64,000 nt of DNA from JABCZS01 sp041660525 (GCA_041660525.1 JBAZWD010000009.1:50174-114173); one strand, 5' to 3'; shown: positions 41,797-52,709, numbered from the stretch's first letter. The notes: generated by a model not told the origin, from the sequence alone. Numbers and translations are program-made.

Positions 41797-44700
41797 CTAT
41801 TTAGCCTTATGTGTATATTCCCGTTCGTTATCCAACAATTTATCGTTCCATTCTAATATTATTTTTTTCAGTTCATCTTTTATTGTAGTATTGATATCTT
41901 CTATGGTCTGAAATGAAGATAGTTTGACATCCAACCCATTAATGTCTATAGTAGGTATTGAAACAAATGTTTTGGCCCCTTCCTTACAGTACAATTTCCA
42001 TGGTCCTTTTTCCTCTTTAATCAGCGCAAAAACTTTTGCCGCCACACCACTACGTTTACCTAATCTTGTATTTATTTGCTCCAAATCACTTCCAAATTCC
42101 AAAGAAGTAACAAGCGCGTTACTGAATAATAAAGTAGGTGAAATAGATGAGGGTGTGCTACTTGATGAACCGGTGTCACTTTTTGCCTTCGCAGCATTAA
42201 CTGCTGCTGCTGAAGATATAGTCTGTGTCTTCAATTGTTCCTCCTCTACCCGCAAGTGTCGAACTGTGATATTAGACGCTCTTGAAGAACCATTAGGACT
42301 AATTGGAGTTCTTAGCACAGGCACCTGATAATGCTCTACTTTTCCGGCATGTACCTGGTTAATCAAATTTTCTAATTCGTCCCATAAGCGATGTCCCGGA
42401 CAAATGCGTTGGAATTTCTGATTGTTACAATATTTCAGTAGCGCATTAACAAGATTTTCTTCATTATAAGTTGAAGGGGCATCCCGCAACATTCCTTCTT
42501 CAATAGTTAATATGCCATCAAAATTTCTAAAAAATTCATCTTCAATATCTTTATAAAAACGATAAGCTGTTGAATTTCTATATACAGCTATTGTATGTTT
42601 TAATTCAAAAATAAATCGTAGAGGTCCGCGTACTAAATTTCCTTGATATAAGGTATCAGTAGATAAATCACGCCACAAACCTTCATCTAAATGCTGATTC
42701 CTAATAGGCGTCTCACCTCTGTGATTTTTAAGATGAAGTAGTTCCTGATTTTTATCATAAACATCTATAATCCATTTAATACTACTTAACATCAAAACGC
42801 GCTCATAAGAATCAACTGGTTCAGCTAACCAAGCATCAGTTAAATAATGTAAATAGGTATTTCCTGTTGCCTCATCTGTTATTCTAAATAATTCATTTAA
42901 GCTATTCGTGGTGGTATGTAAATTAGGTTGTAATCCAGGGTCTAATAATGTTAAATGCTCGAAATACAGATAAGCCTTAAAATTGCCTGCTCGAAATAAA
43001 TCACTTAAGGAAGTAAAATCAATATGATTCCGCCCAAGTAATTTTCTTAATTCTATAGCAAAAACAATAAAAGGTCCGTAATCACGCCTATTCCACTGCA
43101 CAGTTTCGGGTAAATTGCGAACAATACCCCGATCGATTTGCGCATTGTTACCTGTAATCACAATTGGTGTTAGCCCAACACTTGCGGTCGAAGATAGCAC
43201 CAATGCGGTGCTAGATGATGTTGATGGCGCTGTCATAACAGCGTTGTTATAGCAATATTCCATATAGCTTACAAATGCCCTTGCTTTGTTTTGCGCTAAT
43301 GCCATTTCAAATGCATACATAGGTGGAGTAGTCGTATTTTTAATATCAACAGGTGCACCCAGTTTAACAAGCAATAAAAAACAATCCTCGTCTTCATTAC
43401 AAGCTGCTTGATGTAAAGGATAATTATTGTTTGCATGCCAGCTTGGAGCTTGGATATAATTTATAATTTTTTGTCTCAGAATGGCGTGTTGAGCTCCAGG
43501 TGCTAATAACCAATCATTTAACAACGAACGTCCAGGCTTACAGCTTAATAACCAATAAAAATGTTTATGATTTAAATTTGGATCTGTCGTAGCAAAAATT
43601 GTATTAAACATCCACAATAAAAAATTTTCTCTGAGTTGTACTGCATCAGTTTGGGCAGCCAATATAGATGTGTATTGTGCTAAATATGCTGAAATTTCTG
43701 GGATGCTTTCCTGAACAAAGGCTTTTAATATAAAATTTTCAAAAGCAAGCTTAGGTATAGCGCCACTTTCAACACCTATATCATCAACAATATTACCATC
43801 TCCTATTCTTTTTAATTCGTCAAATTTCTCTGCCGTGATTTTATTTCGATTCAAATCAATAACAATGGCACGTTTCTCATTATGAAAATAATTCACTAAA
43901 GATTCAGCAGCCAGATCACCTAACATATTTCCCCATAAATTGATTTCTCCCAATTTACAATTCGGATCATACAGCGCTGCAGCAAGCATCATTGCCCCTC
44001 TATTGCCAATCTGATTAAGACCCAAATTAACTTCTTCGAGTTTGCAGTCTCTATTTTTTAACCATATAACTAATTCTTTTACACCACTATCTCCTAAACG
44101 ATTACACGCAAGATTAAGAGAAGTAACCCGAGAATGAGGCTGATTAAAACCAATATCGATCAGTTTTTTCAGCGCACTTTGACCTATCTTCTCTCCGCTC
44201 AGATGAACTGCATTAGTTTGATTTGCTGGGTCAAGTAAATTAGGCAATATTTTATTAATGGCGACAAGACTTTGTATATCATCACACAATTGTATAGTAC
44301 GTGCACCACCATCTGTTTGCTGAATATTTACTGCAACGATCTGATTATTATCAATTAAAATTTGTTTAAGTATCCGTGCAGCGTCTAAAGATAAATAAGG
44401 AAAATTAACAACAACAGGGCCGCCGCGTCTCATCATTACTAAAATTTTATTTAATGTTATCAGTGCATGTAATGAATCCAATGATGATTGACTGATGGAA
44501 TTACCTGAAAAATATAGTGTGGTAATCACGGGCAGAGGAGTTGCTATGACATCTGCCCAATTTTGCAATTTTTTAAGCAATGATCTCTTAATTGCCTTAG
44601 CACCTTCTTCTCCTATTCCATTGGATGACAAATCCAATGTATTTATTCTACAATTTTCATGACTGAGTATCGCAGCAATAGTTTTTGTATGATTATCATC

Positions 44701-47700
44701 TAAATGATGCATAGAAAGATTTAAACTATTTTCAGTATTGCCTGCACTTATCACATCAATTAACATATTCCGAACGACTGAGGGTAAATCAGAAAATGAT
44801 GATGGTATTGATGAAAGACTTGCTTGATGTGGCAAGTATAATAATCGTCTCCATGTCTGCATCCCCTTCAATCGCGTACCGTCGACTACCGCACGAGCAG
44901 TTACATCTTGCACATCTTTTATCCATAGGTAATCAAGTCTTGCACATCCTAATGCCGTTAACAAAGTCATTTTTTTACCAGAAAAATCTATACTACGCAA
45001 ATTGACCGAGTTGGAAATATCTAATGATTTTAACTTAGGAAAAACAACAGCCTCTATTTTACTAATAGCAGTACTCTGTAATACCAATTGGTTAAGGTAT
45101 GGTGCATATTGAGCTATTATTGGCACAATATCATTTCTAAGCAGAGAACAATTTGATAAATTCAGGGTTCGCAAGTGTTGTCCTGCAAAAGAATTTTGTA
45201 ATATATTAGTTAACAATTCATTAGTTAATGAACTAGAAAATTTCCTCAAGTCAAGATCGGTAAAATTCACTCCAGCCATTAATTTTAAAATAATAACATG
45301 TATTCTCTTTAATCCATCAGAAGTATTATGCCCATAGTAAGAACCTAAGTCATTTGCAAGAATATTATCATATTCTCTTTTAATCAAAATATGTCTGTAC
45401 CTTATACTTAGACGATTAAAGTTATTAATTTCCTCTGAGATATTAAGACCGACTACAGGTGCATTTTTGAGTAATCTATTGATAATCCCTTCACCATTAG
45501 CTTGCGTTAAATTTTCAAGTTGAACACGTGCGCTATGATAACCTAAACTGGGATGCGTACCTTGATGTATGGCCAAGGCTTCGCCTTGTGTATACACTAT
45601 AACGGCTGTAGGTGAAGAAGTAGAACGTAAATTTTCAGGAGAAATACTCGCGCCTTTCTTGGTTATTAAATAATATTGATCTGTAACAGCCCAAAATCTG
45701 GCTAAAGGTATTACTGTGGCTTTCAATTTTTGTAAAGAATTGACATTAAACATATGTAATGCACGTTCGTTTAATTTACTTAAGGTACCATATCTTTTCA
45801 TAATATCTTCACTGGTACGGCATTCTAATGCAGGCTCATAATAATTTTCTAAGAAACCTTGACCACCATTAGGATATAAGGGAATAATCTGTTTTAATAG
45901 TTCAATAGGCGTTATTTGTAAATTTTCACGGCGATGCACTTGCAAAATGCTTTGCAATAAATTAATACGTTCACTTAATATTTGAATTATTTCTGCAGAC
46001 AGAGGAACAGTTAATAAACAAGACTCTGGCTCATTTTTAGGGAAAAACTTTGTCCATTCATCTGTTCCAAATAGTTCTTTAAAACTATCGTCACCTGGGT
46101 TTGCAGGATAATGTGCTCTAAAAGAATTTACATCAAATATTTCCTTATAGCATGCATGCTCAGCTCTCATTTCCTCTAGCCATTTTTCAAGCATCGCATG
46201 ACTATCTATCGCTAAAAATTGGAGCACAATTGGGTCATCTAATTCAAGTGCTTTTGTCATTTGCGACAAACATAATAGGATGCTCTTTACATGTAAAGTA
46301 GGTATATCATCCATTAAACCAAAATATTTTTTTTTCGGTGTAGTGGGATCAAACCAACCACGTTCCATATCAATACGTTTTAAATCATATTTACCATCAG
46401 ATCTTTCAGTTAAAAAATAATCACTTTCTTTATCATCTTCTGGCATCGTGATTAATACTCGCAAAAAATGTGCAAAAAAAGAAGCAAAGGTTATTTTATC
46501 AACCAAACCCTCGTCCCAAGTATCACGTTTATTCAAGCTCATCTCACCCATATCAACGCTCAACTGCACAGCCATATCAGGCTGACCATCTCCACGTGAT
46601 ATTTTGGCAATTTTTGTTTCTACACAAAATCCTGGTCCTATTAATCGTTGCATCAAACGAGAAATTTGATATTCAACGGAAGATTGTTCTGGGAGTATTT
46701 TAAACCAAAATCTAGGCACACGAGGTGATGTTGACTTGACAGGCAGAACTAAATGACGTCCACGCACTGTATTTGGGATATCATCAAAACTTTTAAATCT
46801 AAATTTTGATTTGACCGCAGCACTTTGCAATTGACTAATCACATTGCTTTTTAATGCCCATTGTGTTGTTACGGCAACATTTCTATCTGAATCATAAGCA
46901 GCTGTAGTTAAATATAAAGGTCTTAGGTTTGAATCTAAAGTATCTGGTTCTTGAGGAGAAGCTAAAAATTCATTCAGATTTTTGGCGAACCGTTTATCTG
47001 CTTTTGCACTTGCAATAGACCAACCATTTGCCATGGGGAAAGTGTACAATCGAGGTAATATATTATCCATGATTCTTTTACAGTCTTCAGGAATAGTAAA
47101 ACAATGATCCACTGATCCTGCTTTAAATTTTAACAAAATCTGGTAAAAAAGTTTTCTAATGACTTGGTTATATTCTGTTGTTAGTTTATCTTGACAAAAT
47201 GATTGATAAACACTCATGTATAGTAAGGGATCACCTTTTTGACACACCCAAAATGCCAATGAATGAATAATAGTGTGCACCTTGACAGATAAGATGGCAT
47301 TAGGAACTGGAGCATTGAGTGCAGTTTGCAATATTTCAATTAATTTTTCTATATTAACTATTTTTCTATCTTTTTGATCTTTTAATAGCAAATAAAGTGG
47401 CAATAGTAAGTACTGCTTTAGTTTTTCAAGAAACTCAGCCTGTTCAGCAGTAAAATTTACAGCACTAGAAGTATTCCTAATAACTTGCAACTGATTCATA
47501 CTATCTGCTATTAAAGTGCAAAATTCATCAAATAAAAATCCTGTTACTCTTAAGCGATTTAATTTCCCCACATAAAAATCAGAATGAAGATGTGCGTCAG
47601 AATAGTGAAGTAAAGTTGTATCATCTATCCAATAATAAAGAGGCGCAATATATTCCTTTTTAACCTTCATGGCTACGCTAGATGTAACGATGCCAGCAAC

Positions 47701-49074
47701 TGGTACATTGTTAACCATAATGCGCTCAAAATCATGAGCTTGTATTAAGTATTTAGCTCGATCAATATGATTTATTTTTAACAATTCTGAAAGGTTATTA
47801 TGGTACTGTTCCCATAGACTTTCAGAGCCATAAATGAAATGACCAAACATCAGTGAATGAACAGCAGTATATTCTCCTGTTTGTATTACAGTCATCAATT
47901 CATTAATGGTTCCAAATAACCGACCAGAATTATCCAATGAAAAGTGGTTCGAACCCAAAGTCGTAATACTCACATCTATTAAATCGACTATTTTTTGAAA
48001 ATAGTGTTCATGAGCTTTAGTCGGATCATTTAATGTATCTCGCCAATTTTCAGATTCAAGTTCACTTTCTAAAACAAAATAATACTCTAAATCAGATTGA
48101 ACGCCAGCTAAACCATTCGCATAAGAACCTGTTAAAACAATGCTAAATTCACAAGGGGGAGGACTTATTAATTCGCAAGCATTTTCAATAATTAATTTAA
48201 TTAAATCTCGCTGTTTAAAAACAAAATCTGTTTGCTTGGATTTAATATTTTTATTATTGACATCAGTTAAAAAGTCATTTTTAATTTGCGTATAGGTATC
48301 ATGCCATTTTTTCCATTTAAATTCTGATATTACCTCCGCACTTGAGTAAGGATACTTAGTGCTGGCCAAGGCTGTTAACAATTGGATTCGTAATGGCTCT
48401 GTAGTAAGAGTAAGCGGCGTGAGCTGATAAAGATCACTATATAGATTCCAAGCCAGCTTAGGTTGATCTGTATAATGTAAACGCTGCGCTAGCTGACGTA
48501 ATAAATTAAAGTGTTTATCTAGCTCTGCTGTATTATTAACGTTTTTTAAACAATTTTTAATAAGATATTCTTTTACAATCACATATTCCACCAGCACCAC
48601 TACTGAATTTATTCTTTTTATATTCTCAGTATCCAGCGCATTAGAAAAATAGCTCTCCAAAGCTTTTTTTTGTTGATCAATAAATGTATGCCTAAGCGTT
48701 CTTGAAGGAGAATTTCTAGGTGAAAATTTAACATGTGTACTGCCCGCACCATTTTGCGCATCACCTAAATAATTATTTTTTTGTCTTAATAATTCTGCAT
48801 GATTATTAATTTGCGGCCAATGTGTTACAGTAAATAAAAAATCCCATATTTTTAAGAGTTTTAAAGCATCATCAAAATGTTCCTTTTCAACAAAATACTT
48901 AATTAAAGACAACAGCAGCGGTATGAATTTATTCATCAACCTCACGCTATCACGTATGGTTAATTTATAATCTTCTAAAACAACTATCATCTCATATACT
49001 TGAGACCAGTCATTTTTACTCAAAGACTCTTGGGCCGCATCTAAATATATTATTAGGGCATCAGTGATACTCAT
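41797..49074 (-). CDS. giant modular protein: nucleotidyltransferase-like, kinase-like, LRR and ankyrin segments (candidate effector)
   Basis: 2425 residues, no signal peptide. Parts in order: helical N-terminus; a nucleotidyltransferase-type motif IVLTGSYANGLAGVQSDLEY with Gly316-Ser317 and Asp328-Leu-Glu330 (GS...DxE layout, as in GlnD/DUF294 proteins); a segment near 790-910 with RFWFKILPEQSSVEYQISRL and KRIDMERGWFDP, which could be a kinase-like lobe but is unproven; an irregular LRR block near 1270-1430 (LRTLNLSNCSL, LKSLDISNSVNLRS); RI-type LRRs near 1450-1740 (INTLDLSSNGIGEEGAKAIK, LEEVNLGLNQIGNRGAMMLA); one or two ankyrin repeats near 1870-1925 (YPLHQAACNEDEDCFLLLVK); and a Ser/Ala-rich C-terminus. 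AGAGG precedes the start. Confidence 0.78.
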   Translation of the reverse strand: MSITDALIIYLDAAQESLSKNDWSQVYEMIVVLEDYKLTIRDSVRLMNKFIPLLLSLIKYFVEKEHFDDALKLLKIWDFLFTVTHWPQINNHAELLRQKNNYLGDAQNGAGSTHVKFSPRNSPSRTLRHTFIDQQKKALESYFSNALDTENIKRINSVVVLVEYVIVKEYLIKNCLKNVNNTAELDKHFNLLRQLAQRLHYTDQPKLAWNLYSDLYQLTPLTLTTEPLRIQLLTALASTKYPYSSAEVISEFKWKKWHDTYTQIKNDFLTDVNNKNIKSKQTDFVFKQRDLIKLIIENACELISPPPCEFSIVLTGSYANGLAGVQSDLEYYFVLESELESENWRDTLNDPTKAHEHYFQKIVDLIDVSITTLGSNHFSLDNSGRLFGTINELMTVIQTGEYTAVHSLMFGHFIYGSESLWEQYHNNLSELLKINHIDRAKYLIQAHDFERIMVNNVPVAGIVTSSVAMKVKKEYIAPLYYWIDDTTLLHYSDAHLHSDFYVGKLNRLRVTGFLFDEFCTLIADSMNQLQVIRNTSSAVNFTAEQAEFLEKLKQYLLLPLYLLLKDQKDRKIVNIEKLIEILQTALNAPVPNAILSVKVHTIIHSLAFWVCQKGDPLLYMSVYQSFCQDKLTTEYNQVIRKLFYQILLKFKAGSVDHCFTIPEDCKRIMDNILPRLYTFPMANGWSIASAKADKRFAKNLNEFLASPQEPDTLDSNLRPLYLTTAAYDSDRNVAVTTQWALKSNVISQLQSAAVKSKFRFKSFDDIPNTVRGRHLVLPVKSTSPRVPRFWFKILPEQSSVEYQISRLMQRLIGPGFCVETKIAKISRGDGQPDMAVQLSVDMGEMSLNKRDTWDEGLVDKITFASFFAHFLRVLITMPEDDKESDYFLTERSDGKYDLKRIDMERGWFDPTTPKKKYFGLMDDIPTLHVKSILLCLSQMTKALELDDPIVLQFLAIDSHAMLEKWLEEMRAEHACYKEIFDVNSFRAHYPANPGDDSFKELFGTDEWTKFFPKNEPESCLLTVPLSAEIIQILSERINLLQSILQVHRRENLQITPIELLKQIIPLYPNGGQGFLENYYEPALECRTSEDIMKRYGTLSKLNERALHMFNVNSLQKLKATVIPLARFWAVTDQYYLITKKGASISPENLRSTSSPTAVIVYTQGEALAIHQGTHPSLGYHSARVQLENLTQANGEGIINRLLKNAPVVGLNISEEINNFNRLSIRYRHILIKREYDNILANDLGSYYGHNTSDGLKRIHVIILKLMAGVNFTDLDLRKFSSSLTNELLTNILQNSFAGQHLRTLNLSNCSLLRNDIVPIIAQYAPYLNQLVLQSTAISKIEAVVFPKLKSLDISNSVNLRSIDFSGKKMTLLTALGCARLDYLWIKDVQDVTARAVVDGTRLKGMQTWRRLLYLPHQASLSSIPSSFSDLPSVVRNMLIDVISAGNTENSLNLSMHHLDDNHTKTIAAILSHENCRINTLDLSSNGIGEEGAKAIKRSLLKKLQNWADVIATPLPVITTLYFSGNSISQSSLDSLHALITLNKILVMMRRGGPVVVNFPYLSLDAARILKQILIDNNQIVAVNIQQTDGGARTIQLCDDIQSLVAINKILPNLLDPANQTNAVHLSGEKIGQSALKKLIDIGFNQPHSRVTSLNLACNRLGDSGVKELVIWLKNRDCKLEEVNLGLNQIGNRGAMMLAAALYDPNCKLGEINLWGNMLGDLAAESLVNYFHNEKRAIVIDLNRNKITAEKFDELKRIGDGNIVDDIGVESGAIPKLAFENFILKAFVQESIPEISAYLAQYTSILAAQTDAVQLRENFLLWMFNTIFATTDPNLNHKHFYWLLSCKPGRSLLNDWLLAPGAQHAILRQKIINYIQAPSWHANNNYPLHQAACNEDEDCFLLLVKLGAPVDIKNTTTPPMYAFEMALAQNKARAFVSYMEYCYNNAVMTAPSTSSSTALVLSSTASVGLTPIVITGNNAQIDRGIVRNLPETVQWNRRDYGPFIVFAIELRKLLGRNHIDFTSLSDLFRAGNFKAYLYFEHLTLLDPGLQPNLHTTTNSLNELFRITDEATGNTYLHYLTDAWLAEPVDSYERVLMLSSIKWIIDVYDKNQELLHLKNHRGETPIRNQHLDEGLWRDLSTDTLYQGNLVRGPLRFIFELKHTIAVYRNSTAYRFYKDIEDEFFRNFDGILTIEEGMLRDAPSTYNEENLVNALLKYCNNQKFQRICPGHRLWDELENLINQVHAGKVEHYQVPVLRTPISPNGSSRASNITVRHLRVEEEQLKTQTISSAAAVNAAKAKSDTGSSSSTPSSISPTLLFSNALVTSLEFGSDLEQINTRLGKRSGVAAKVFALIKEEKGPWKLYCKEGAKTFVSIPTIDINGLDVKLSSFQTIEDINTTIKDELKKIILEWNDKLLDNEREYTHKAK

Positions 49075-49112
49075 ATTACCTCTACTTGGATCATTAAATT
49101 ATATTTTCATAA

Positions 49113-50714
49113 TTACATAATTTTACAGTCTATTTTAGTTCTGTTTCTATCTGGTACGTTCACAGCTACATTACTATTCACAACGGAATTCTCTATGGAT
49201 TCGCATAGGTAGCGCCATTGCTTTACATCAGGTGCTTCAGAACCTTTCTCCTGCTCTCCACGTGTTGCCATATTTTGACATTGTTGTTTCAAAGTCAGAA
49301 CAAATTTCTGAAATGCTTGCGGTGAACTTTGGTAGTGTTTTTTTGCCATGGTCAATAACTCTCTTAAGTCATTATCACTCCACGGCTTTTGTGCAGATAA
49401 ACCCACACCTTTATGTAATAAAAATTCCACTACTGGAAAATGAAGCGGTCCTTTTTCAAGCGCATACGCCAACGCTCCGCTGCCTTGCGCATCTCCAATA
49501 TAGAAAGAATCAGGATCGTGTTCAAGCAATGCAGTTAGAATTGCTAGATCGCCACGTAATACCGCATTATGTACAGGAGTCACTTCTAGCGGTGTAGGTT
49601 GTTCTTTTTCTGTTTTCGCCTTTGGGTTAGCTTGTGCAGTAAGTAATAATTGAACGCCAGCTGCATCACAAAATCCACTAAAAGTAGCCATATGTAATGG
49701 CGTGCGTGCATTACATCCCGGTTGATTAATATTAATTTCTGACTGCGCAGATAAAAATGTTATGACAGGTCCATTCCCCCAATATGCTGCACGATGAAGA
49801 GCGCTATATTTCTCTTCATTAAGCTCATTAATCTGTGCACCGTTTTGTAACAGCAGCTGAATAAATAAAACTTGCGCTTTTTGTGCTTCTGTTGTTCGAG
49901 GTTTTTCTCTGTCCACACAATAAGTCAAAGGTAACTGTCCATTAGTCATAGCTATTGTTTGATTGAGCAATCCTGGATGCAAATTTTTATCAAATTGCAA
50001 AAGCCAAGTGTTCAATGCGGTCACATCATGGCGTTCACAGATGCCAGCTAATGATTGCTGATAATGTTGGACCAAAGCTTGTTTATTATCTTTCCATTGG
50101 TCTTGTTCTTGTCTTAAATATAAAATACGCTCTCTTAAATCTTCTTGTCGCATCGGGAGTGAATCTGCATCACTACCCATATGCGCACTTAAACATTCTG
50201 ATGCTTGCTTAGTGCGCGCATACTCATTGCTATGCTGTTTAATATGAACTTTAATACTTTCGGCATCAAATGGTACACTCCAGCTTCCATAATGATTAAC
50301 CAAACTGGTTAATAATGCATCTGTTTTAGTTAACAAGTCTGCTCGTACTTGATCGTCAATAACAATACGCCGACCTCTTTCTACTAAACAATTAAAACGC
50401 GAAAAGTACTCTTTTGCTGCGGCTAAGTGACCCTTTTTTAATGCCTCAAGCTTTCTTTGATATTCTGCTTGCCATGCATCTAATTTTTCAACTTTAGGAA
50501 TACCAGCTTCCTCATGGTATTCTAATGCTTCATCCAATATCCCCAATCTTATTTCATATATATTTTCAATAAAGCCTTTTTCACGTATTTGTTGAGTGAT
50601 TTTAAATACCGCTTCTTCTATTAAACAGCGTTCTGCTTGAATGAGAGTGATTTGCTGCCCTAAGTATTCAGAACGTGCTGAGATGGCATTAAGAAAATCT
50701 GTATAATCTTTCAT
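49113..50714 (-). CDS. ankyrin-repeat protein (candidate effector)
   Basis: 533 residues. The first 230 are helical and charged. Ankyrin repeats run from about residue 265 to 430: EKYSALHRAAYWGNGPVITF, NARTPLHMATFSGFCDAAGV, TPVHNAVLRGDLAILTALLE, SGALAYALEKGPLHFPVVEF. The tail is Gln- and Lys-rich. GAGGTAACTC precedes the ATG. It begins 10 bp after the upstream ankyrin gene and is followed after 38 bp by the giant gene. Confidence 0.82.
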   Translation of the reverse strand: MKDYTDFLNAISARSEYLGQQITLIQAERCLIEEAVFKITQQIREKGFIENIYEIRLGILDEALEYHEEAGIPKVEKLDAWQAEYQRKLEALKKGHLAAAKEYFSRFNCLVERGRRIVIDDQVRADLLTKTDALLTSLVNHYGSWSVPFDAESIKVHIKQHSNEYARTKQASECLSAHMGSDADSLPMRQEDLRERILYLRQEQDQWKDNKQALVQHYQQSLAGICERHDVTALNTWLLQFDKNLHPGLLNQTIAMTNGQLPLTYCVDREKPRTTEAQKAQVLFIQLLLQNGAQINELNEEKYSALHRAAYWGNGPVITFLSAQSEININQPGCNARTPLHMATFSGFCDAAGVQLLLTAQANPKAKTEKEQPTPLEVTPVHNAVLRGDLAILTALLEHDPDSFYIGDAQGSGALAYALEKGPLHFPVVEFLLHKGVGLSAQKPWSDNDLRELLTMAKKHYQSSPQAFQKFVLTLKQQCQNMATRGEQEKGSEAPDVKQWRYLCESIENSVVNSNVAVNVPDRNRTKIDCKIM

Positions 50715-50724
50715 GAGTTACCTC

Positions 50725-52656
50725 TTATTTTTTATTCAATAGTGGATTGTTGTTAGATACTTGATTTGTAGATGAAGAACTTGTTACATTATTATTTGTG
50801 GACGGCAATAACCAGGGAAGTTGGTTCACACAAAGACGGCCTACTGTATTAGAATCTTGAAGATTAGAATTTTTGTCAGCAGCAACCAACGATGAAGCAT
50901 GCATCCCTAAAAGAATTGCTTCTTCAGATGTGCCGTAGCGATAACCATATTTATTCGGTTTAGAACCTGCGCCCACATAATAGACACCGTCAAATGTTTT
51001 AATTCCGGGTTTACACAATACACTACTGGCGCGCCAAAGTTGGCCATCTTGTGTGAGTACATCGTAATGCTCTAATAAACGCAATAATGAATTACAAGCG
51101 CTCGGTGGTCGCATAACAGAGCGCATTAAAAATAATTCAGGGGTAACATGATTTAAACCTTCAGGATTTTGCTCAAGTGTTTGCAACATATAATATACGG
51201 CTGCATCAGCTAATAAAGTAGCACCTTGTTTTGTTAGCTTATCTAAAGGCTCTTGATAAATACGAGCAAGCTTGGTAGCAAGGCGTTGTACCATTTGCTC
51301 CGCTTCTAAAACACTGGGATAATAGCTTGAGATTTTCTTTGCATGCTGGATAATTCCTGTATCAATACACCAAATTAAAAATTCACCGCCTGCTTGTCCT
51401 GCAGTGGTCAATATCGGTAAAGGAATCACGCTTCCTGCATAACTGACTGCATTTCCTATAAAATGTTTTGTATCTTTGGGTTTAAATCGTCCTGTTGATA
51501 ATAATTTTTCAGCTAATAAAAACTCATTAATCTTTAATGTAATCCTGATAGAAAATGCTTTTGATGACGTTGTATTTTCAAAGGGTGCATATATCGTTAA
51601 AGGTCCTGAGCTAGATGATTTATCATATTGCAAAGATTCTAAATGAGCACGTGTCTGTGCATCTACCCAGTTATTTAACAAATTATCTGGTGCATAAGGT
51701 ACATCTAACTCTGGTAAATAATGCTCAGTTTGCAAAATTGTTTTATTGTCATTGATCTTGATATATTGTGCATCAGCTAGTTTATGCAACGCTTGATACT
51801 GCGTTCTATATTGATGGCAGATATTTGATGGATTTTCAAACAACTGCAACATTTCACGTTCAAGAAAATGTAATAATAACTCCTCTAAAAACCCACGCAC
51901 CTCTAAAATTTTATGGGCATCCCAAGAATGTATAACACGCAAAATTTCATTTACGGTGGTAGTCAACTGTGAAGCATCTCCACTAGACAAAGAGAGATTT
52001 TTATTTTGAAAAATGTTGTTTTTTAAAAATAATTTCAATAATTTAACATCTTGCTGTTTTAGCATTAATTCAAATGGTGTAAGAGTGGCGCCATTTATTT
52101 CGCTCGTCTTTAAATATCGATCCGTGGAGGGCCATTTTAATAATAACAATACTGCTTCATAACGGCTTTGAGAAACAGCATTATGTAATGGAGCAAAACC
52201 TAAATGATTATCACATATATTTGAATTTGCGCCTTGTAATAGCAACAATTGCATCACTTGATAATAACCGTAATAAGTAGCAATGTTCAAAGCAGTACGT
52301 CCAAACTCACCGCGATGATCTACCATATTTTCTTGACTATTATTTGCTGCCAATTTGTTCAACAAATATTCAACTATTTGTACGTGATTATTTGCCACTG
52401 CAAAATGCAAGGGTAGATAACCCTTTTTACTTGGCGCAGTTAAGGCTGATTGTAAATCAGGTAATGCTTCTAACAACTCAATAAGATCCTGCTCATTCAG
52501 GTCGCTAGGTAATATAGCTCCGCATAATACATGCAAATCAGTGAGTGAGTCATCATCTAAATGACTTTGGACAAGTGTCCCATAATACAGAGAATTTGTT
52601 TTTTTTCTACATTCTTCTAAGTGGGTAAACAAACGTAATTTAATTTCTTCTTTCAT
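50725..52656 (-). CDS. ankyrin-repeat protein (candidate effector)
   Basis: 643 residues from the ATG at 52654-52656 (GAGGG before it); the frame stays open for 43 codons upstream, into the divergent promoter region, and those are ignored. Ankyrin repeats near residues 80-200: KGYLPLHFAVANNHVQIVEY, FGRTALNIATYYGYYQVMQL, LGFAPLHNAVSQSRYEAVLL, TPFELMLKQQDVKLLKLFLK. The second half has a Gly/Ala-rich stretch (GNAVSYAGSVIPLPILTTAG) that could touch membranes and a region MLQTLEQNPEGLNHVTPELF whose counterpart ends the truncated paralogue at 52768. First gene of the minus-strand run. Confidence 0.82.
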   Translation of the reverse strand: MKEEIKLRLFTHLEECRKKTNSLYYGTLVQSHLDDDSLTDLHVLCGAILPSDLNEQDLIELLEALPDLQSALTAPSKKGYLPLHFAVANNHVQIVEYLLNKLAANNSQENMVDHRGEFGRTALNIATYYGYYQVMQLLLLQGANSNICDNHLGFAPLHNAVSQSRYEAVLLLLKWPSTDRYLKTSEINGATLTPFELMLKQQDVKLLKLFLKNNIFQNKNLSLSSGDASQLTTTVNEILRVIHSWDAHKILEVRGFLEELLLHFLEREMLQLFENPSNICHQYRTQYQALHKLADAQYIKINDNKTILQTEHYLPELDVPYAPDNLLNNWVDAQTRAHLESLQYDKSSSSGPLTIYAPFENTTSSKAFSIRITLKINEFLLAEKLLSTGRFKPKDTKHFIGNAVSYAGSVIPLPILTTAGQAGGEFLIWCIDTGIIQHAKKISSYYPSVLEAEQMVQRLATKLARIYQEPLDKLTKQGATLLADAAVYYMLQTLEQNPEGLNHVTPELFLMRSVMRPPSACNSLLRLLEHYDVLTQDGQLWRASSVLCKPGIKTFDGVYYVGAGSKPNKYGYRYGTSEEAILLGMHASSLVAADKNSNLQDSNTVGRLCVNQLPWLLPSTNNNVTSSSSTNQVSNNNPLLNKK

Positions 52657-52680
52657 ATTTCCCTCTGTTCTCATCAATTT

Positions 52681-52709
52681 TTGACGATAAGATTCAAAAA
52701 CGTTATGAT
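52681..52709 (+). promoter_or_regulatory. promoter of the divergent ankyrin gene
   Basis: TTGACG, 17-base spacer, TATGAT on the plus strand; leader about 52 bases with GAGGAG before the ATG at 52768. It lies in the 111-bp gap between two divergent ankyrin genes. Confidence 0.65.

Noticed and set aside
44796..45005. Plus-strand 69-codon frame inside the giant gene
   Set aside because: Antisense to a well-supported ORF; low-complexity reading.
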